A stretch of DNA of 64,000 nucleotides, taken from NCBI RefSeq assembly GCF_004346205.1, contig NZ_SMAM01000002.1, positions 1 to 64,000 of the forward strand, read 5' to 3'. Every line of letters starts with the position of its first letter. The stretch's first letter is position 1. Below the pieces are notes generated by a model that was not told where the DNA came from, ran no database searches, and saw nothing but the letters and a program-made list of their open reading frames with translations. Below, piece by piece: positions 50,354-60,013 of this stretch. The stretch is from Bibersteinia trehalosi (GTDB lineage Bacteria > Pseudomonadota > Gammaproteobacteria > Enterobacterales > Pasteurellaceae). The translations under genes and the position numbers were made by a program.

Positions 50354-50397
50354 TTGACAGGTTTTATTTTTCGGTTATACTGTTTATTAATTCAGTA
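50354..50397 (+). promoter_or_regulatory. SOS promoter with LexA box for the dinI-like gene
   Basis: TTGACA (50354-50359), 16-base spacer, TATACT (50376-50381). The LexA box TACTGTTTATTAATTCAGTA (50378-50397) overlaps the -10 and start site. It has the CTG-N10-CAG core with TA flanks on both sides. Confidence 0.85.
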
Positions 50398-50419
50398 TAT
50401 AAATAACCAGAGGAATAGT

Positions 50420-50680
50420 ATGACCGCAACTATTGATATCCGTATTGCGAATATGCAGAAGATGGAAGAAAACAAATTTGCCAGAATGATGGAAATTGTT
50501 GAACAGCGTGTGGGGGAAGAATTTCCACAAGCGATTGTCCGCGTACGGAAATCCTCCTCAATCAGCGATATTAATGTTTTTGGCTTAGGCAAAGAGGGAA
50601 AGAAAACTGTTGCCGAATTTATGGAAAGCCTATTTGAAGAAGGCTCAGCGTTTGATGAATTAAATGATGAATATTATTGA
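50420..50680 (+). CDS. DinI-like family SOS protein
   Basis: 86 residues from the ATG at 50420 (AGAGGAA upstream). The C-terminal half carries the DinI-like pattern: VRVRKSSSISDINVFGLGKEGKKTVAEFMESLFEE, then an acidic tail DELNDEYY. E. coli DinI binds RecA and tunes the SOS response through its acidic helix; the same is inferred here. The LexA box at the promoter strongly supports the SOS role. Its stop abuts the end of the convergent pseudouridine synthase gene with no terminator between. Confidence 0.85.
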   Translation: MTATIDIRIANMQKMEENKFARMMEIVEQRVGEEFPQAIVRVRKSSSISDINVFGLGKEGKKTVAEFMESLFEEGSAFDELNDEYY

Positions 50681-51325
50681 TCATCCCTCTTTGCAGATTT
50701 TTTGCCAAAATTGACCGCTTGCTATATCGGGCAATGTAGAAACAGTAATCTGTTCACCTTGATATAGAAAATCTAATTGATAGGCATGCAGATAAACGCG
50801 ATCCGAAACCGTTCCTGCATATAGCGTATCGCCTAGAATTGGACTACCAAGGCTTTTCATTGCTACCCGTAGCTGGTGGGTTTTGCCTGTTTTAGGTTGT
50901 AAAATAAAATGGCGAAGATTCGGCTCAAGGCTCCGTGAACAAAAGCGAGTGATCGCGGGGTTTTCTTTACTATGGCATAATTTCCAAGCCCCATTACGGC
51001 TCTTTTGCATGTCACCAATAATTGTGCCTTGTTTTTTCTTTGGTTTATCCGTTGCTAATGCCCAATAAGTCTTCTGAATCTGTTGATGTTCAAACAGCTG
51101 ATAAAAATAGGCGGCAGCTTCTTTATTTAAAGCAAAAATCAACAAGCCAGAAGTAACTTTATCTAAACGATGAACAAGCCAGACTTGTGGCACATTAAGC
51201 TGCTTTGCAAGATTTTCGCATAATCCTATCGCTTGCTCATCACGATGCACACTGATACCCGCAGGTTTGTTAATTATCACAAAATCAGAATGTTGGAAAA
51301 TGACAGGAAATTGAGAATTGCACAT
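50681..51325 (-). CDS. RluA-family pseudouridine synthase, small (TIGR01621-like)
   Basis: 214 residues. The catalytic motif is HRLDKVTSGLLIFAL with the expected Asp, followed by KTYWALATDKP and the C-terminal TGKTHQLRVAMKSLGSPILGDTLY signature. It lacks the S4 domain of RluC/RluD, so it belongs to the short single-domain group. The RNA target is unknown. The ATG has no clear Shine-Dalgarno sequence. It is convergent with dinI-like and ends exactly beside it. Confidence 0.88.
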   Translation of the reverse strand: MCNSQFPVIFQHSDFVIINKPAGISVHRDEQAIGLCENLAKQLNVPQVWLVHRLDKVTSGLLIFALNKEAAAYFYQLFEHQQIQKTYWALATDKPKKKQGTIIGDMQKSRNGAWKLCHSKENPAITRFCSRSLEPNLRHFILQPKTGKTHQLRVAMKSLGSPILGDTLYAGTVSDRVYLHAYQLDFLYQGEQITVSTLPDIASGQFWQKICKEG

Positions 51326-51413
51326 ACTTTGTTATACTAATAAAGGTTGTGCTAGATATACCTAGCATGCTTGATTTTTAGCACATTTTAATAAAAATAC
51401 GAAGGAAAACAAA

Positions 51414-52040
51414 ATGTCCATTAATATTTATTTAATCCGCCACGGTAAAACCGAATGGAATTTAGAGGGCAGACTACAAGGTTCTCAAAATTCAAATTTA
51501 GTGGAGGAAGGCATTCTTGGTGCAAAAACGACAGGGCAAGCGCTTAGCCATATTCCATTTTCAGCGTGCTATTCTAGTTTGCAAAAACGCGCTCAAGATA
51601 CCGCAGATTACATTATTGGCGATCGCACGATTCCACATTTTCATCATCGTGGCTTAAATGAATTCGATTTTGGCTTATGGGAAGGCAAGAAATCCGTTGA
51701 TCTTGCAGAACACCCTGAATATAAACTACTGCGTACTAAACCAGCCGAATATCAAGCAATTGAAAGCCAAGGCGAAATTATTGAACAACTTTATCAGCGT
51801 GCGACCCAAGCATTTGAGCAAATTGTACAACGCCATCAAGATGGCGATAACGTTTTGATTGTTTCCCATGGAATGACATTGACCCTGCTTACTGCTGTGC
51901 TAAAAGGCTTACCTTGGCAAGAATTCCGTAATCTTGAAAAACATGAATTTGTAATGAATACTGCGATTAATGTCGTACAGGTTGAACAGGGCAAAACCTC
52001 GTTAGTACAATTTAATGATGTATCACATCTAAACCTGTAA
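51414..52040 (+). CDS. Histidine phosphatase superfamily protein (GpmB/CobC-like)
   Basis: 208 residues. The phosphohistidine motif is LIRHGKTEWN near the N-terminus; the second catalytic histidine is in LIVSHGMTL. The intermediate LNEFDFGLWEGKK segment is typical of broad-specificity phosphatases rather than of glycolytic phosphoglycerate mutase. The substrate is not known. AAGGA precedes the ATG. Its 3' end overlaps the convergent DUF1294 gene by 12 bases. Confidence 0.88.
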   Translation: MSINIYLIRHGKTEWNLEGRLQGSQNSNLVEEGILGAKTTGQALSHIPFSACYSSLQKRAQDTADYIIGDRTIPHFHHRGLNEFDFGLWEGKKSVDLAEHPEYKLLRTKPAEYQAIESQGEIIEQLYQRATQAFEQIVQRHQDGDNVLIVSHGMTLTLLTAVLKGLPWQEFRNLEKHEFVMNTAINVVQVEQGKTSLVQFNDVSHLNL

Positions 52041-52304
52041 ATAAAGATAGAATGCAGGAATCGCAAGCAGCCACAGAAAAGCTGAGAAAATTACAGCAAC
52101 ATGAAACTGCCAATGTTTCGTTTTATGTCGGTTATATTTCATCCCGAGGTATATACCAATAAAACCACCAACAAGGGCAAAAACCAGTAAATGACTTTCT
52201 GGAACACGCCATGCGTTTTTCATCGCTTTTCGCTTATCGGTATACATCAAATACCACGCCAAGCTATTAATCCAAATAAAATAACCAAATAAGAAATAGC
52301 CCAT
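52029..52304 (-). CDS. DUF1294 family small membrane protein
   Basis: 91 residues from the ATG at 52302-52304, with two to four hydrophobic segments. The pattern WYLMYTDKRKAMKNAWRVPESHLL, then GGFIGIYLGMKYNRHKTKH, is typical of DUF1294. Function unknown. A short in-frame extension to 52322 is possible, but would start inside the glyA terminator. Overlaps the end of the phosphatase gene on the other strand. Confidence 0.85.
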   Translation of the reverse strand: MGYFLFGYFIWINSLAWYLMYTDKRKAMKNAWRVPESHLLVFALVGGFIGIYLGMKYNRHKTKHWQFHVAVIFSAFLWLLAIPAFYLYLQV

Positions 52305-52314
52305 TATTCTCTCA

Positions 52315-52342
52315 AAAAGCAAGCCCCGAATCCTCGGGGCTT
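52315..52342 (-). terminator. Terminator after glyA
   Basis: Arms AAGCCCCGA (52321-52329) and TCGGGGCTT (52334-52342), loop of 4. Minus-strand tail GCTTTTTG. It lies 33 bases past the glyA stop and just before the DUF1294 start. Confidence 0.82.
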
Positions 52343-52374
52343 TTGTAAAATTTTTCGTAAAAACAGCCGCTTGC

Positions 52375-53640
52375 TTATGCAGGATAAACAGGTAAACGCT
52401 GACAAATTTCCAGCACTTTCGCTTTGGTTGCGTCGATCACCTGCGCTTCATTTTCTTTACCACAAGCATCTAATACATCACACATCCAGCCGGCTAATTC
52501 CGCCACTTCAGCTTCTTTAAAACCACGACGAGTCACCGCCGGAGTTCCTACACGAATACCCGAAGTCACAAATGGTTTTTGTGGATCATTTGGTACTGCA
52601 TTCTTGTTTACAGTAATGTTCGCCTTACCGAGAGCCGCATCTGCAGCCTTACCGGTTAAATTATGACTGACTAAATCAACTAAGAATAGGTGGTTTTCTG
52701 TACCGTTTGAGACAACGTTATAGCCACGCTGCTTAAACACCTCCACCATTGCTTTTGCATTCTTCACTACTTGCTGTTGATACACTTTGTATTCAGGCTC
52801 TAAGGCTTCTTTGAAACAGACTGCTTTTGCTGCTATCACATGAACTAATGGCCCACCTTGATTAGCAGGAAACACGGAGCTTTGTAGCTTTTTATAAAGT
52901 TCTTCATCTTTTGCATTTGAAAGAATTAAACCACCACGCGGTCCTCCCAACGTTTTATGCGTTGTAGTCGTCACCACATGAGCATGTGGCAATGGGCTTG
53001 GGTAAACACCTGCGGCAATTAAACCTGCAACATGCGCCATATCCACAAATAAATAAGCGCCAACTTCATCCGCAATTTCACGCATTTTTGCCCAATCTAC
53101 TACTTGCGAATATGCTGAAAAACCGCCTACGATCATTTTAGGCTTCACTTCTAACGCTTGTTGACGTAACGCTTCGTAATCAATCACGCCTTCATCAGTA
53201 ATCCCATATTGAAACGCTTTGTAAATTTTGCCTGAGAAACTGACGCTTGCGCCGTGCGTTAAGTGTCCACCATGGGCAAGACTCATACCTAAAATAGTAT
53301 CTAATGGTTGTAATAGCGCGCCATAAACTGCCGCATTTGCTTGCGAACCAGAATGTGGCTGAACGTTAGCATAATCACAATCAAATAGCTCTTTTGCTCG
53401 GTCAATCGCTAATTGCTCGACAATATCTGCATACTCGCATCCGCCATAATAGCGTTTACCTGGGTAGCCCTCTGCGTATTTATTCGTAAATTGTGAGCCT
53501 TGCGCTTCCATCACTCGTGGGCTGGCGTAGTTTTCAGAAGCAATCAGTTCGATATGCTCTTCTTGACGGGTATTTTCATCTTGGATTGCCTGCCATAAAA
53601 CAGGGTCAAAATCTTTAATGTTCATTGAACGATTTAACAT
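52375..53640 (-). CDS. glyA: Serine hydroxymethyltransferase
   Basis: Interconverts serine and glycine, charging tetrahydrofolate with one-carbon units. 421 residues. The PLP lysine is Lys229 in [14 protein letters not shown], the same number as E. coli. [15 protein letters not shown] and [13 protein letters not shown] are substrate and folate-site segments. A PurR-like box lies 34-49 bases upstream, as expected for a one-carbon gene feeding purine synthesis. Confidence 0.97.
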   Translation of the reverse strand: MLNRSMNIKDFDPVLWQAIQDENTRQEEHIELIASENYASPRVMEAQGSQFTNKYAEGYPGKRYYGGCEYADIVEQLAIDRAKELFDCDYANVQPHSGSQANAAVYGALLQPLDTILGMSLAHGGHLTHGASVSFSGKIYKAFQYGITDEGVIDYEALRQQALEVKPKMIVGGFSAYSQVVDWAKMREIADEVGAYLFVDMAHVAGLIAAGVYPSPLPHAHVVTTTTHKTLGGPRGGLILSNAKDEELYKKLQSSVFPANQGGPLVHVIAAKAVCFKEALEPEYKVYQQQVVKNAKAMVEVFKQRGYNVVSNGTENHLFLVDLVSHNLTGKAADAALGKANITVNKNAVPNDPQKPFVTSGIRVGTPAVTRRGFKEAEVAELAGWMCDVLDACGKENEAQVIDATKAKVLEICQRLPVYPA

Positions 53641-53673
53641 TGGGCATACTCCTGATTTGTTGATAATTTAATT

Positions 53674-53689
53674 AAGTAATCGTTTGCGT
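53674..53689. promoter_or_regulatory. PurR-like box upstream of glyA
   Basis: AAGTAATCGTTTGCGT matches the PurR consensus at 13 of 16 bases, with a perfect right half CGTTTGCGT. glyA is a known PurR target in E. coli. Confidence 0.6.
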
Positions 53690-53752
53690 AAGCAAGATTC
53701 CTGCATATTTTACGCATTTTTCTATTTTTGCGGTAGTGCTTTTTATATGAAA

Positions 53753-54778
53753 TTAACTCATCGGGTATTCAAAATTGCCTAATGTTGCCACCATAACCGC
53801 TTTAATGGTGTGCATACGGTTTTCAGCTTCATCAAACACAATTGATGCTTCACTTTCAAACACTTCATCACTCACTTCCAAGCCATTCATACCATATTTC
53901 TCCGCAATCTCTTTACCCAGCACTGTTTGATCATCATGGAATGCGGGTAAGCAATGCATAAATTTCGTATTAGGATTACCCGTTTTTGCCATTAATTCTG
54001 CATTTACTTGGTAAGGTTTCATCAATGCAATACGTTCCACCCAAGCTGATTCAGGCTCGCCCATGGAAACCCATACATCTGTATAGATAAAATCCACATC
54101 TTTAACCCCTTCAGCCACATCCTCGGTGCAAGTAATTTTTGCCCCACTTTTAACCGCTTGCTCAGCAACTTCATCTAATAATGCCTGTTCAGGAAAAAAC
54201 TGTTTCGGTGCAACTAAGCGTAAATCTACCCCCATTAGTGCTGCGCCTTCCACAAAAGAGTTACCCATATTATTGCGCGCATCACCAAGATAGGCCATTT
54301 TGATTTGATTTAGCGGCTTGTTGCAATGCTCCAGCATTGTTAAAAAGTCCGCCAAAATTTGCGTTGGATGAAACTCATCAGTTAAACCATTCCACACTGG
54401 TACACCCGAGAAATCTGCCAATGTTTGTACCAATGCTTGCCCATAACCACGATATTGAATGCCGTCATACATTCTACCCAACACGCGCGCAGTATCTTTC
54501 ATTGACTCCTTATGCCCGATTTGCGAACCAGAAGGCCCGATATAACTGACATTTGCGCCTTGATCAAATGCGCTTACTTCAAAGGCGCAACGAGTGCGAG
54601 TAGAAGATTTTTCAAAAATCAGTGCGATATTTTTGCCTTGCAAGGTTTTTGCTTCCTTGCCCGCTTTTTTATCCGCTTTAAGTTTAGCGGAAAGCGCTAA
54701 TAAGAATTGAATTTCGGCAGGAGTAAAATCCATTAAACGCAAGAAATGGCGATTTTTAAGGGTAATTGATGTTGCCAT
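53753..54778 (-). CDS. argF: Ornithine carbamoyltransferase
   Basis: Transfers carbamoyl phosphate to ornithine giving citrulline, or the reverse in the arginine deiminase pathway. 341 residues. Carbamoyl-phosphate motif STRTR (59-63); the ornithine loop is [28 protein letters not shown] is typical. Whether it is anabolic (ArgF) or catabolic (ArcB) is unclear: no arcA, arcC or other arg gene is adjacent. AGGAAA precedes the ATG, and a very strong hairpin lies only about 27 bases upstream of the start. Confidence 0.93.
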   Translation of the reverse strand: MATSITLKNRHFLRLMDFTPAEIQFLLALSAKLKADKKAGKEAKTLQGKNIALIFEKSSTRTRCAFEVSAFDQGANVSYIGPSGSQIGHKESMKDTARVLGRMYDGIQYRGYGQALVQTLADFSGVPVWNGLTDEFHPTQILADFLTMLEHCNKPLNQIKMAYLGDARNNMGNSFVEGAALMGVDLRLVAPKQFFPEQALLDEVAEQAVKSGAKITCTEDVAEGVKDVDFIYTDVWVSMGEPESAWVERIALMKPYQVNAELMAKTGNPNTKFMHCLPAFHDDQTVLGKEIAEKYGMNGLEVSDEVFESEASIVFDEAENRMHTIKAVMVATLGNFEYPMS

Positions 54779-54800
54779 GGCATTTTCCTATATTAAAAAG

Positions 54801-54857
54801 AATACTTAGCAACTGTATCTTGCCAAAAATTTTGGGGAGATACAGTTGCTAAGATTC
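54801..54857. repeat. Large perfect hairpin in the argF leader
   Basis: Perfect 16-base arms CTTAGCAACTGTATCT (54805-54820) and AGATACAGTTGCTAAG (54838-54853). The 17-base centre contains a second dyad CCAAAA/TTTTGG, and the outer flanks (GAAT/ATTC) continue the symmetry with one bulge. On the minus strand the structure is followed by TATTCTTTTT, then the argF ribosome site. Confidence 0.85.
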
Positions 54858-54995
54858 TACTCAAAAATAAAAACAAAGAGAACTATGTTATTCAACGCTG
54901 TGGAAATCACAAAAGCGCTAAACTGCAATATCTGCTTTATTGAGCTCTACTCAAGGTTCCCCTTTTATGCTATCTTTCCCATAATTTTCCGCCAA

Positions 54996-55004
54996 ACAAG
55001 CGGT
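54996..55004 (+). repeat. DNA uptake signal sequence
   Basis: Exact ACAAGCGGT upstream of rhlB, with an AT-rich 3' flank. Confidence 0.75.
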
Positions 55005-55039
55005 TAAAACTTCACAATTTTTTGCAAAAGAACAAAATT

Positions 55040-56266
55040 ATGTCAAAACACCTTACAGAACAACGTTTTAGCGATTTTCCTATTCATGAGCGAGTACTGG
55101 CTGCATTAGATAGCAAAGGCTTTGAATTTTGTACTCCAATTCAAGCTAAAACCTTACCTCATACCCTTGCAGGACAAGATATTGCAGGACAGGCACAAAC
55201 GGGTACCGGCAAAACACTTGCTTTTTTAGTCGCAACCGTTCACCACTTACTCAATAACGATATTCAAACAGAAAAAAACCAGCCAAGAGCCTTAATTCTT
55301 GCCCCAACTCGTGAACTAGCAGTACAAATTGCCTCAGATGCAGCGCTGCTCATCAAACACTCTGGCTTTAAGCTTGCACTTGCCTATGGTGGCGATGGTT
55401 ATGATAAACAGCTACAGGCAATTGAAAAAGGTGTCGATATTTTGGTTGGCACGACTGGGCGTGTAATTGATTATGTCAAACAAGGGGTAATAAATCTAAA
55501 CGCAATACAAGTGATTGTATTAGATGAGGCAGATCGAATGTTTGATCTTGGTTTTATCAAAGATATTCGTTATTTAATGCGTAAATGCCCTGAACCTGCT
55601 CAACGCTTAACAATGTTGTTTTCAGCAACACTTTCTCCCCGAGTACGTGAGCTTGCCTATGAAGACATGCATAACGCTGAATATGTTGAAATTGAGCCTC
55701 AACAACGCACAGGACACCGTATTCAGGAAGAACTCTTCTATCCTTCTAACGAAGATAAAATGGCATTATTACTCACCTTAATGGAAGAAGAATGGCCTGA
55801 ACGTTGCATTGTGTTCGCCAACACCAAACACAAATGTGAAGAAGTATGGCAATATTTACTCGCAGATGGGCATCGTGTTGGCATTTTAACTGGCGATATT
55901 GCACAAAAGAAACGTCTTGCTTTACTCGAAAGTTTCACCCGTGGCGAATTAGATATTCTAGTGGCAACCGATGTGGCGGCTCGTGGTCTGCATATTCCTG
56001 ATGTTACTCACGTGTTCAATTACGATCTCCCAGATGATCGTGAAGATTATGTTCACCGTATTGGTCGCACAGGACGAGCTGGCGAAAGTGGCAAATCCAT
56101 AAGCTTTGCTTGTGAACGCTATGCTGTTAATTTACCTGCAATTGAAGCCTACATTGGACATGCAATTCCAGTTAGCCAGTATGATAGTGAAGCCTTATTC
56201 CCGTTACCCAAAGTGAAGGCTAAAAACAGAACACGTCGCTTACCAATCAATAACCGTAAACGCTAA
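55040..56266 (+). CDS. rhlB: ATP-dependent RNA helicase RhlB
   Basis: DEAD-box helicase, a degradosome partner in E. coli. 408 residues from the ATG at 55040 ([16 protein letters not shown], matching E. coli RhlB). Q motif [13 protein letters not shown], Walker [13 protein letters not shown] box [14 protein letters not shown] in LFSATLS and motif [12 protein letters not shown]. The C-terminus is shorter and less Arg-rich than in E. coli, ending [12 protein letters not shown]. The ribosome site is poor. The DUF2799 gene follows after 5 bases. Confidence 0.94.
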   Translation: MSKHLTEQRFSDFPIHERVLAALDSKGFEFCTPIQAKTLPHTLAGQDIAGQAQTGTGKTLAFLVATVHHLLNNDIQTEKNQPRALILAPTRELAVQIASDAALLIKHSGFKLALAYGGDGYDKQLQAIEKGVDILVGTTGRVIDYVKQGVINLNAIQVIVLDEADRMFDLGFIKDIRYLMRKCPEPAQRLTMLFSATLSPRVRELAYEDMHNAEYVEIEPQQRTGHRIQEELFYPSNEDKMALLLTLMEEEWPERCIVFANTKHKCEEVWQYLLADGHRVGILTGDIAQKKRLALLESFTRGELDILVATDVAARGLHIPDVTHVFNYDLPDDREDYVHRIGRTGRAGESGKSISFACERYAVNLPAIEAYIGHAIPVSQYDSEALFPLPKVKAKNRTRRLPINNRKR

Positions 56267-56271
56267 TAGCA

Positions 56272-56679
56272 ATGCAATACTTGAAATTAAGCTTAATTTA
56301 TTCTGCAGCCCTACTGACGGGCTGCCAATCTCTTGAAACCTTTTTAGCAGAAAATTTTAAACAACCAGAAAATAAGCCTGTGGCTGTTGTCAAAACACAT
56401 AGCGCAGATTACGAACGATACCTCCGAACACAACCGCAAACAGTCGCTACTGTTCACAATAAACAAACGGCAAAACCAACAACGAAGCGGATAAATACGA
56501 CACAATGTCGTGATAGTGATGACTGGTATATTGATGGTTATCGTGTGGGAAAATCTTTTGCAAATCAACAGCAACAGATGTACCAACAACGCTTAAATTA
56601 TTGTGGCTACACAGCTGCAAGCCTGCCAACACATTTCAAACAGAATTGGCAACGAGGTTTTAATCAAGGCATACGCTAA
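56272..56679 (+). CDS. DUF2799 family lipoprotein
   Basis: 135 residues. Signal LSLIYSAALLTGC with lipobox LLTGC, so an outer- or inner-membrane lipoprotein. A Thr/Lys-rich linker (about 35-75) leads to a C-terminal DUF2799-like domain, recognised by WYIDGYRVGKS, RLNYCGY and NWQRGFNQGIR. Two cysteines beyond the lipobox (in TQCRDSDDW and NYCGY) may pair. Function unknown. Follows rhlB closely and is probably co-transcribed. Confidence 0.8.
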   Translation: MQYLKLSLIYSAALLTGCQSLETFLAENFKQPENKPVAVVKTHSADYERYLRTQPQTVATVHNKQTAKPTTKRINTTQCRDSDDWYIDGYRVGKSFANQQQQMYQQRLNYCGYTAASLPTHFKQNWQRGFNQGIR

Positions 56680-56703
56680 TTTGCAAAATTTTGCATAAAC
56701 TTA

Positions 56704-56712
56704 ACCGCTTGT
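56704..56712 (-). repeat. DNA uptake signal sequence
   Basis: ACCGCTTGT, the complement of the uptake core, just upstream of the HerA-like gene. Confidence 0.75.
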
Positions 56713-56733
56713 TCGGTTTAATAAGGATTAACT

Positions 56734-58221
56734 ATGAACTACGCTATCGCCCATGGCAAAACGGGCACACCTATTTCTCTCACTGCCAAAATGGCAAACC
56801 GTCATGGCTTAATTGCCGGTGCGACTGGTACAGGAAAAACGGTTACTTTACGTAAACTTGCGGAAACCTTTAGTAATGATGGTGTTCCCGTTTTTTTAGT
56901 CGATGTAAAAGGGGATCTTTCTGGCTTAGTGCAAGCGGGCAATTTTTCCGGAAAAATTGCAGAACGTATTGAGCAATTTGATTTAGGCGGAGAAAGTTAC
57001 CTCAATGGTTTCCCGGTCTCTTATTGGGACGTATTCGGTGAAACGGGTATTCCGCTGCGCACCACAATTTCTGAAATGGGCCCGATGCTGCTGGCTCGTT
57101 TACTTAATTTGAATGATACCCAAGAGGGGCTGCTCAATTTGGTCTTCCGTGTTGCTGACGATAAAGGTTTGTTATTAATTGATCTTAAAGATCTGCGAGC
57201 GATGCTGAAATTTGTCGCTGAAAATGCAAAAACCTTCCAAGTAGAATACGGCAACGTCTCAGCGGCTAGTGTTGGTGCAATTCAACGCGCCTTGCTCGCA
57301 CTAGAAAATGAAGGTGCAACCAGCCTATTTGGTGAGCCAGCGCTAGATTTACAAGATTGGTTTCAAACTCGAGATGGGCGAGGCGTGATCAATGTGTTAA
57401 ATTCAGAAAAACTGATCAACTCACCAAAAATGTATGGCGCATTCTTGCTCTGGTTTATGGCAAAAATGTTTGAACAACTACCTGAGGTAGGCGACCCTGA
57501 GAAACCGAAATTTGTGCTATTTTTTGACGAAGCGCATTTACTCTTTGATGGTGCGCCCAAAGTGCTAGTCGATAAAATTGAGCAAGTCGTGCGATTAATC
57601 CGCTCTAAAGGTGTTGGGGTTTATTTTGTCACTCAAAATCCGCTCGATTTGCCCGAAAGTGTACTTGGTCAGCTTGGTAACCGTATTCAACATGCCTTAC
57701 GTGCCTTTACTCCTAAAGATCAAAAAGCAGTAAAAGCCGCAGCAGAAACCTTCCGGGCTAATCCAAATGTCAATGTGGTTGAAGCCATCACGCAATTAGG
57801 CGTAGGAGAGGCATTAATTTCGGTCTTAGATGAAAAAGGTATGCCAACGCCGGTTGAAATTGCGTATATTTATCCGCCACAAAGCCAGCTCTCGCCATTA
57901 AGCGAAAATGAGCGTTTAAGTTTAGTTAAGCAAGATGATCTCTATCTACACTATAGCCAATATGTTGATAATGAATCTGCTTATGAAGTATTAAATGCCC
58001 AAACTCAAGCAGTGCAACAGGCCACAGAAGCTGCCAAACAGGAAGAAGAAAGTATTCTTGGTGGGTTCTTAGGCGCTATTTTTGGCACGAAGAAGAAAAA
58101 AGACCAAACCGTGGCAGAACAGCTAGTGGGTAATGTCGCCAAATCTGTTGGTCGTAATTTGCGTAATCAAGTGACCAAGCAAATTATGCGGGGTATTTTA
58201 GGGGCAATAAGTAAAAAATAG
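56734..58221 (+). CDS. HerA-like P-loop ATPase, DUF853 (YjgR family)
   Basis: 495 residues of the HerA/FtsK-type ATPase group. Walker A is GATGTGKT (29-36); Walker B is FVLFFDEAHLLF; the arginine-finger region is around LGNRIQHALRAFTPKD. A Gln/Ala/Glu-rich stretch (about 425-450) leads to a basic C-terminus (GTKKKKDQT; RNLRNQVTKQIMRGI). E. coli YjgR is the closest relative I recall; its role is not known. It is not next to nurA or a defence gene, which argues against a HerA-NurA pair. AAGGA precedes the ATG. Confidence 0.9.
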   Translation: MNYAIAHGKTGTPISLTAKMANRHGLIAGATGTGKTVTLRKLAETFSNDGVPVFLVDVKGDLSGLVQAGNFSGKIAERIEQFDLGGESYLNGFPVSYWDVFGETGIPLRTTISEMGPMLLARLLNLNDTQEGLLNLVFRVADDKGLLLIDLKDLRAMLKFVAENAKTFQVEYGNVSAASVGAIQRALLALENEGATSLFGEPALDLQDWFQTRDGRGVINVLNSEKLINSPKMYGAFLLWFMAKMFEQLPEVGDPEKPKFVLFFDEAHLLFDGAPKVLVDKIEQVVRLIRSKGVGVYFVTQNPLDLPESVLGQLGNRIQHALRAFTPKDQKAVKAAAETFRANPNVNVVEAITQLGVGEALISVLDEKGMPTPVEIAYIYPPQSQLSPLSENERLSLVKQDDLYLHYSQYVDNESAYEVLNAQTQAVQQATEAAKQEEESILGGFLGAIFGTKKKKDQTVAEQLVGNVAKSVGRNLRNQVTKQIMRGILGAISKK

Positions 58222-58227
58222 CTACAT

Positions 58228-58260
58228 AGGGGACAATTTAGCAGTGTCCCCTTAATTTTT
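58228..58260 (+). terminator. Rho-independent terminator after the HerA-like gene
   Basis: Arms AGGGGACA (58228-58235) and TGTCCCCT (58245-58252), then TAATTTTT. Confidence 0.82.
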
Positions 58261-58280
58261 GCATACTGCTATGCCAACGC

Positions 58281-58553
58281 TTAAGCAATTAATTCTGGGT
58301 GACTTCTTCGCATACGCAGCTCAATATAACTACAACTTGGTTTAATTCGCAAATTTTGCGCCAGTGCAAATGTAATCAATGCGTTATATAACTCCCCTGC
58401 TATCCCTTTCCCTTGAAATTCATCAAAAACACGAGTGTGATAAGCATCAATCGTATCATCCGATAAATAACGATAGCTAAGCTTACCCGCTGGAATATCC
58501 TCTTCAGTTATATATATAAATTGTTGCTCAGCATGATTATGTCTAATTGGCAT
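58281..58553 (-). CDS. Small GNAT-like N-acetyltransferase (YidJ/YjdJ, Acetyltransf_CG type)
   Basis: 90 residues, about half a usual GNAT. The acetyl-CoA pocket pattern is DEFQGKGIAGELYNALITFA, and the end has the KPSCSYIELRMRRSHPEL motif with the conserved Cys-x-Tyr. This fits the compact COG2388 family (human GTLF3B-like); the substrate is unknown. AGAGGAAG precedes the ATG. Single gene. Confidence 0.85.
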   Translation of the reverse strand: MPIRHNHAEQQFIYITEEDIPAGKLSYRYLSDDTIDAYHTRVFDEFQGKGIAGELYNALITFALAQNLRIKPSCSYIELRMRRSHPELIA

Positions 58554-58756
58554 AACTTCCTCTTTTTAAAACTCCGTTTTATGACATGGTTGTTAAACAC
58601 AGGATACAATAGTCTAGTCATAATTCAAATTAATTAGTAAGCACGGTAAATTTTGCAAAAAATCTGCAGAAAAACAGCGCTTGTGACTTGCAAAACCAAG
58701 CATTTAGTCGTATAAATTCTGGGTTTTTTCACTCAAAAAATCAATAAGGAAACACA

Positions 58757-59953
58757 ATGTCAATGTTCAGTCATATTCAAGCAGCTCCTGCCGATCCTAT
58801 TTTAGGTTTAGGCGAAGCCTTTAAAGCTGAAACCCGTGCCGAAAAAATCAATTTAGGTATTGGGGTCTATAAAGATGCTAATGGTCAAACCCCGATTGTA
58901 AAAGCAGTAAAAGAAGCGGAAACACGCTTACTTGCTCAAGAAAATACCAAAAATTATTTAACTATTGATGGCATCGCCGATTTTAATGCTCAAACTCAAG
59001 CACTATTATTCGGTGAAAACGCTGATGTAATTAAAGAAGGCAGAGCGAAAACAGCGCAAAGCCTTGGTGGTACAGGTGCACTACGCATTGCTGCGGAATT
59101 TATCAAACGCCAGACTTCTGCACAGAACATATGGATTTCTACGCCAACATGGCCAAATCATAATGCGATTTTCAATGCAGTAGGCATGAATATCAAAGAA
59201 TACCGCTATTATAATAAAGAAACCAAGGCGCTTGACTGGGATAACTTAATTGCGGATCTTTCTCAGGCTGGACACGGTGATGTGGTGCTATTCCACGGTT
59301 GCTGCCATAACCCAACAGGTATCGACCCAACCCCAGAGCAATGGCAAACCTTAGCCGAAATGTCAGCAGAAAAAGGCTGGCTACCATTATTTGATTTTGC
59401 TTACCAAGGCTTTGCAAATGGCTTAGAAGAAGATGCGTTTGGCTTACGCACCTTTGTGAAAAATCATCGAGAAGTGCTTATTTCAAGTTCTTACTCAAAA
59501 AACTTTGGCTTATACAATGAGCGCGTAGGTGCTTTCACTTTAGTTGCAGATAACGCAGAGATTGCCAATAATGCCTTCAGCCAAGTGAAATCAATTATCC
59601 GTGTACTCTACTCTAACCCTTCATCACATGGTGCAAGCGCGGTTGCAACCGTACTCGCTGATCCACAGTTAAAAGCAGATTGGGTTGCTGAATTAGCTGA
59701 AATGCGTAATCGCATTAAAGCAATGCGTACCAAATTTGTGCAGCTATTAAAGGAAAAAGGAGCAACACAAAATTTTGATTTTATTATCGCCCAGAATGGT
59801 ATGTTCTCATTTAGTGGCTTAAGCCCTGAGCAAGTTGATAGACTTCGCGAAGAGTTTGCAATTTATGCGGTTCGATCTGGCCGAATCAATGTTGCAGGCA
59901 TCACAGATGAAAATATTGATGCGCTCTGTTCAGCTATTGTCAAAGTTCTGTAA
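58757..59953 (+). CDS. aspC: Aspartate (aromatic-type) aminotransferase
   Basis: Transfers the amino group between aspartate and 2-oxoglutarate. 398 residues, class I fold. The PLP lysine is Lys248 in [16 protein letters not shown]; other signature segments are SGRINVAGI near the C-terminus, [12 protein letters not shown] and LFDFAYQGF. High similarity to E. coli AspC along its whole length; activity on tyrosine or phenylalanine is possible. AAGGA precedes the ATG. Confidence 0.95.
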   Translation: MSMFSHIQAAPADPILGLGEAFKAETRAEKINLGIGVYKDANGQTPIVKAVKEAETRLLAQENTKNYLTIDGIADFNAQTQALLFGENADVIKEGRAKTAQSLGGTGALRIAAEFIKRQTSAQNIWISTPTWPNHNAIFNAVGMNIKEYRYYNKETKALDWDNLIADLSQAGHGDVVLFHGCCHNPTGIDPTPEQWQTLAEMSAEKGWLPLFDFAYQGFANGLEEDAFGLRTFVKNHREVLISSSYSKNFGLYNERVGAFTLVADNAEIANNAFSQVKSIIRVLYSNPSSHGASAVATVLADPQLKADWVAELAEMRNRIKAMRTKFVQLLKEKGATQNFDFIIAQNGMFSFSGLSPEQVDRLREEFAIYAVRSGRINVAGITDENIDALCSAIVKVL

Positions 59954-59978
59954 CCTAAAAACTTTTATAAAAATGCAA

Positions 59979-59999
59979 ACGGCGGGGTCTCCCCGCCGT
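59979..59999. terminator. GC-rich hairpin between aspC and polA
   Basis: Arms ACGGCGGGG and CCCCGCCGT, loop TCT. It lies between convergent genes. T tracts are weak on both sides (TTTGCATTTTT on the minus strand). Confidence 0.75.
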
Positions 60000-60013
60000 G
60001 TATCAACGCATAA

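Noticed and set aside
56734-58221. HerA-like ATPase as part of an anti-phage defence system
   Set aside because: No NurA, SIR2 or other effector gene is adjacent; it sits among housekeeping genes and matches the YjgR/DUF853 family.
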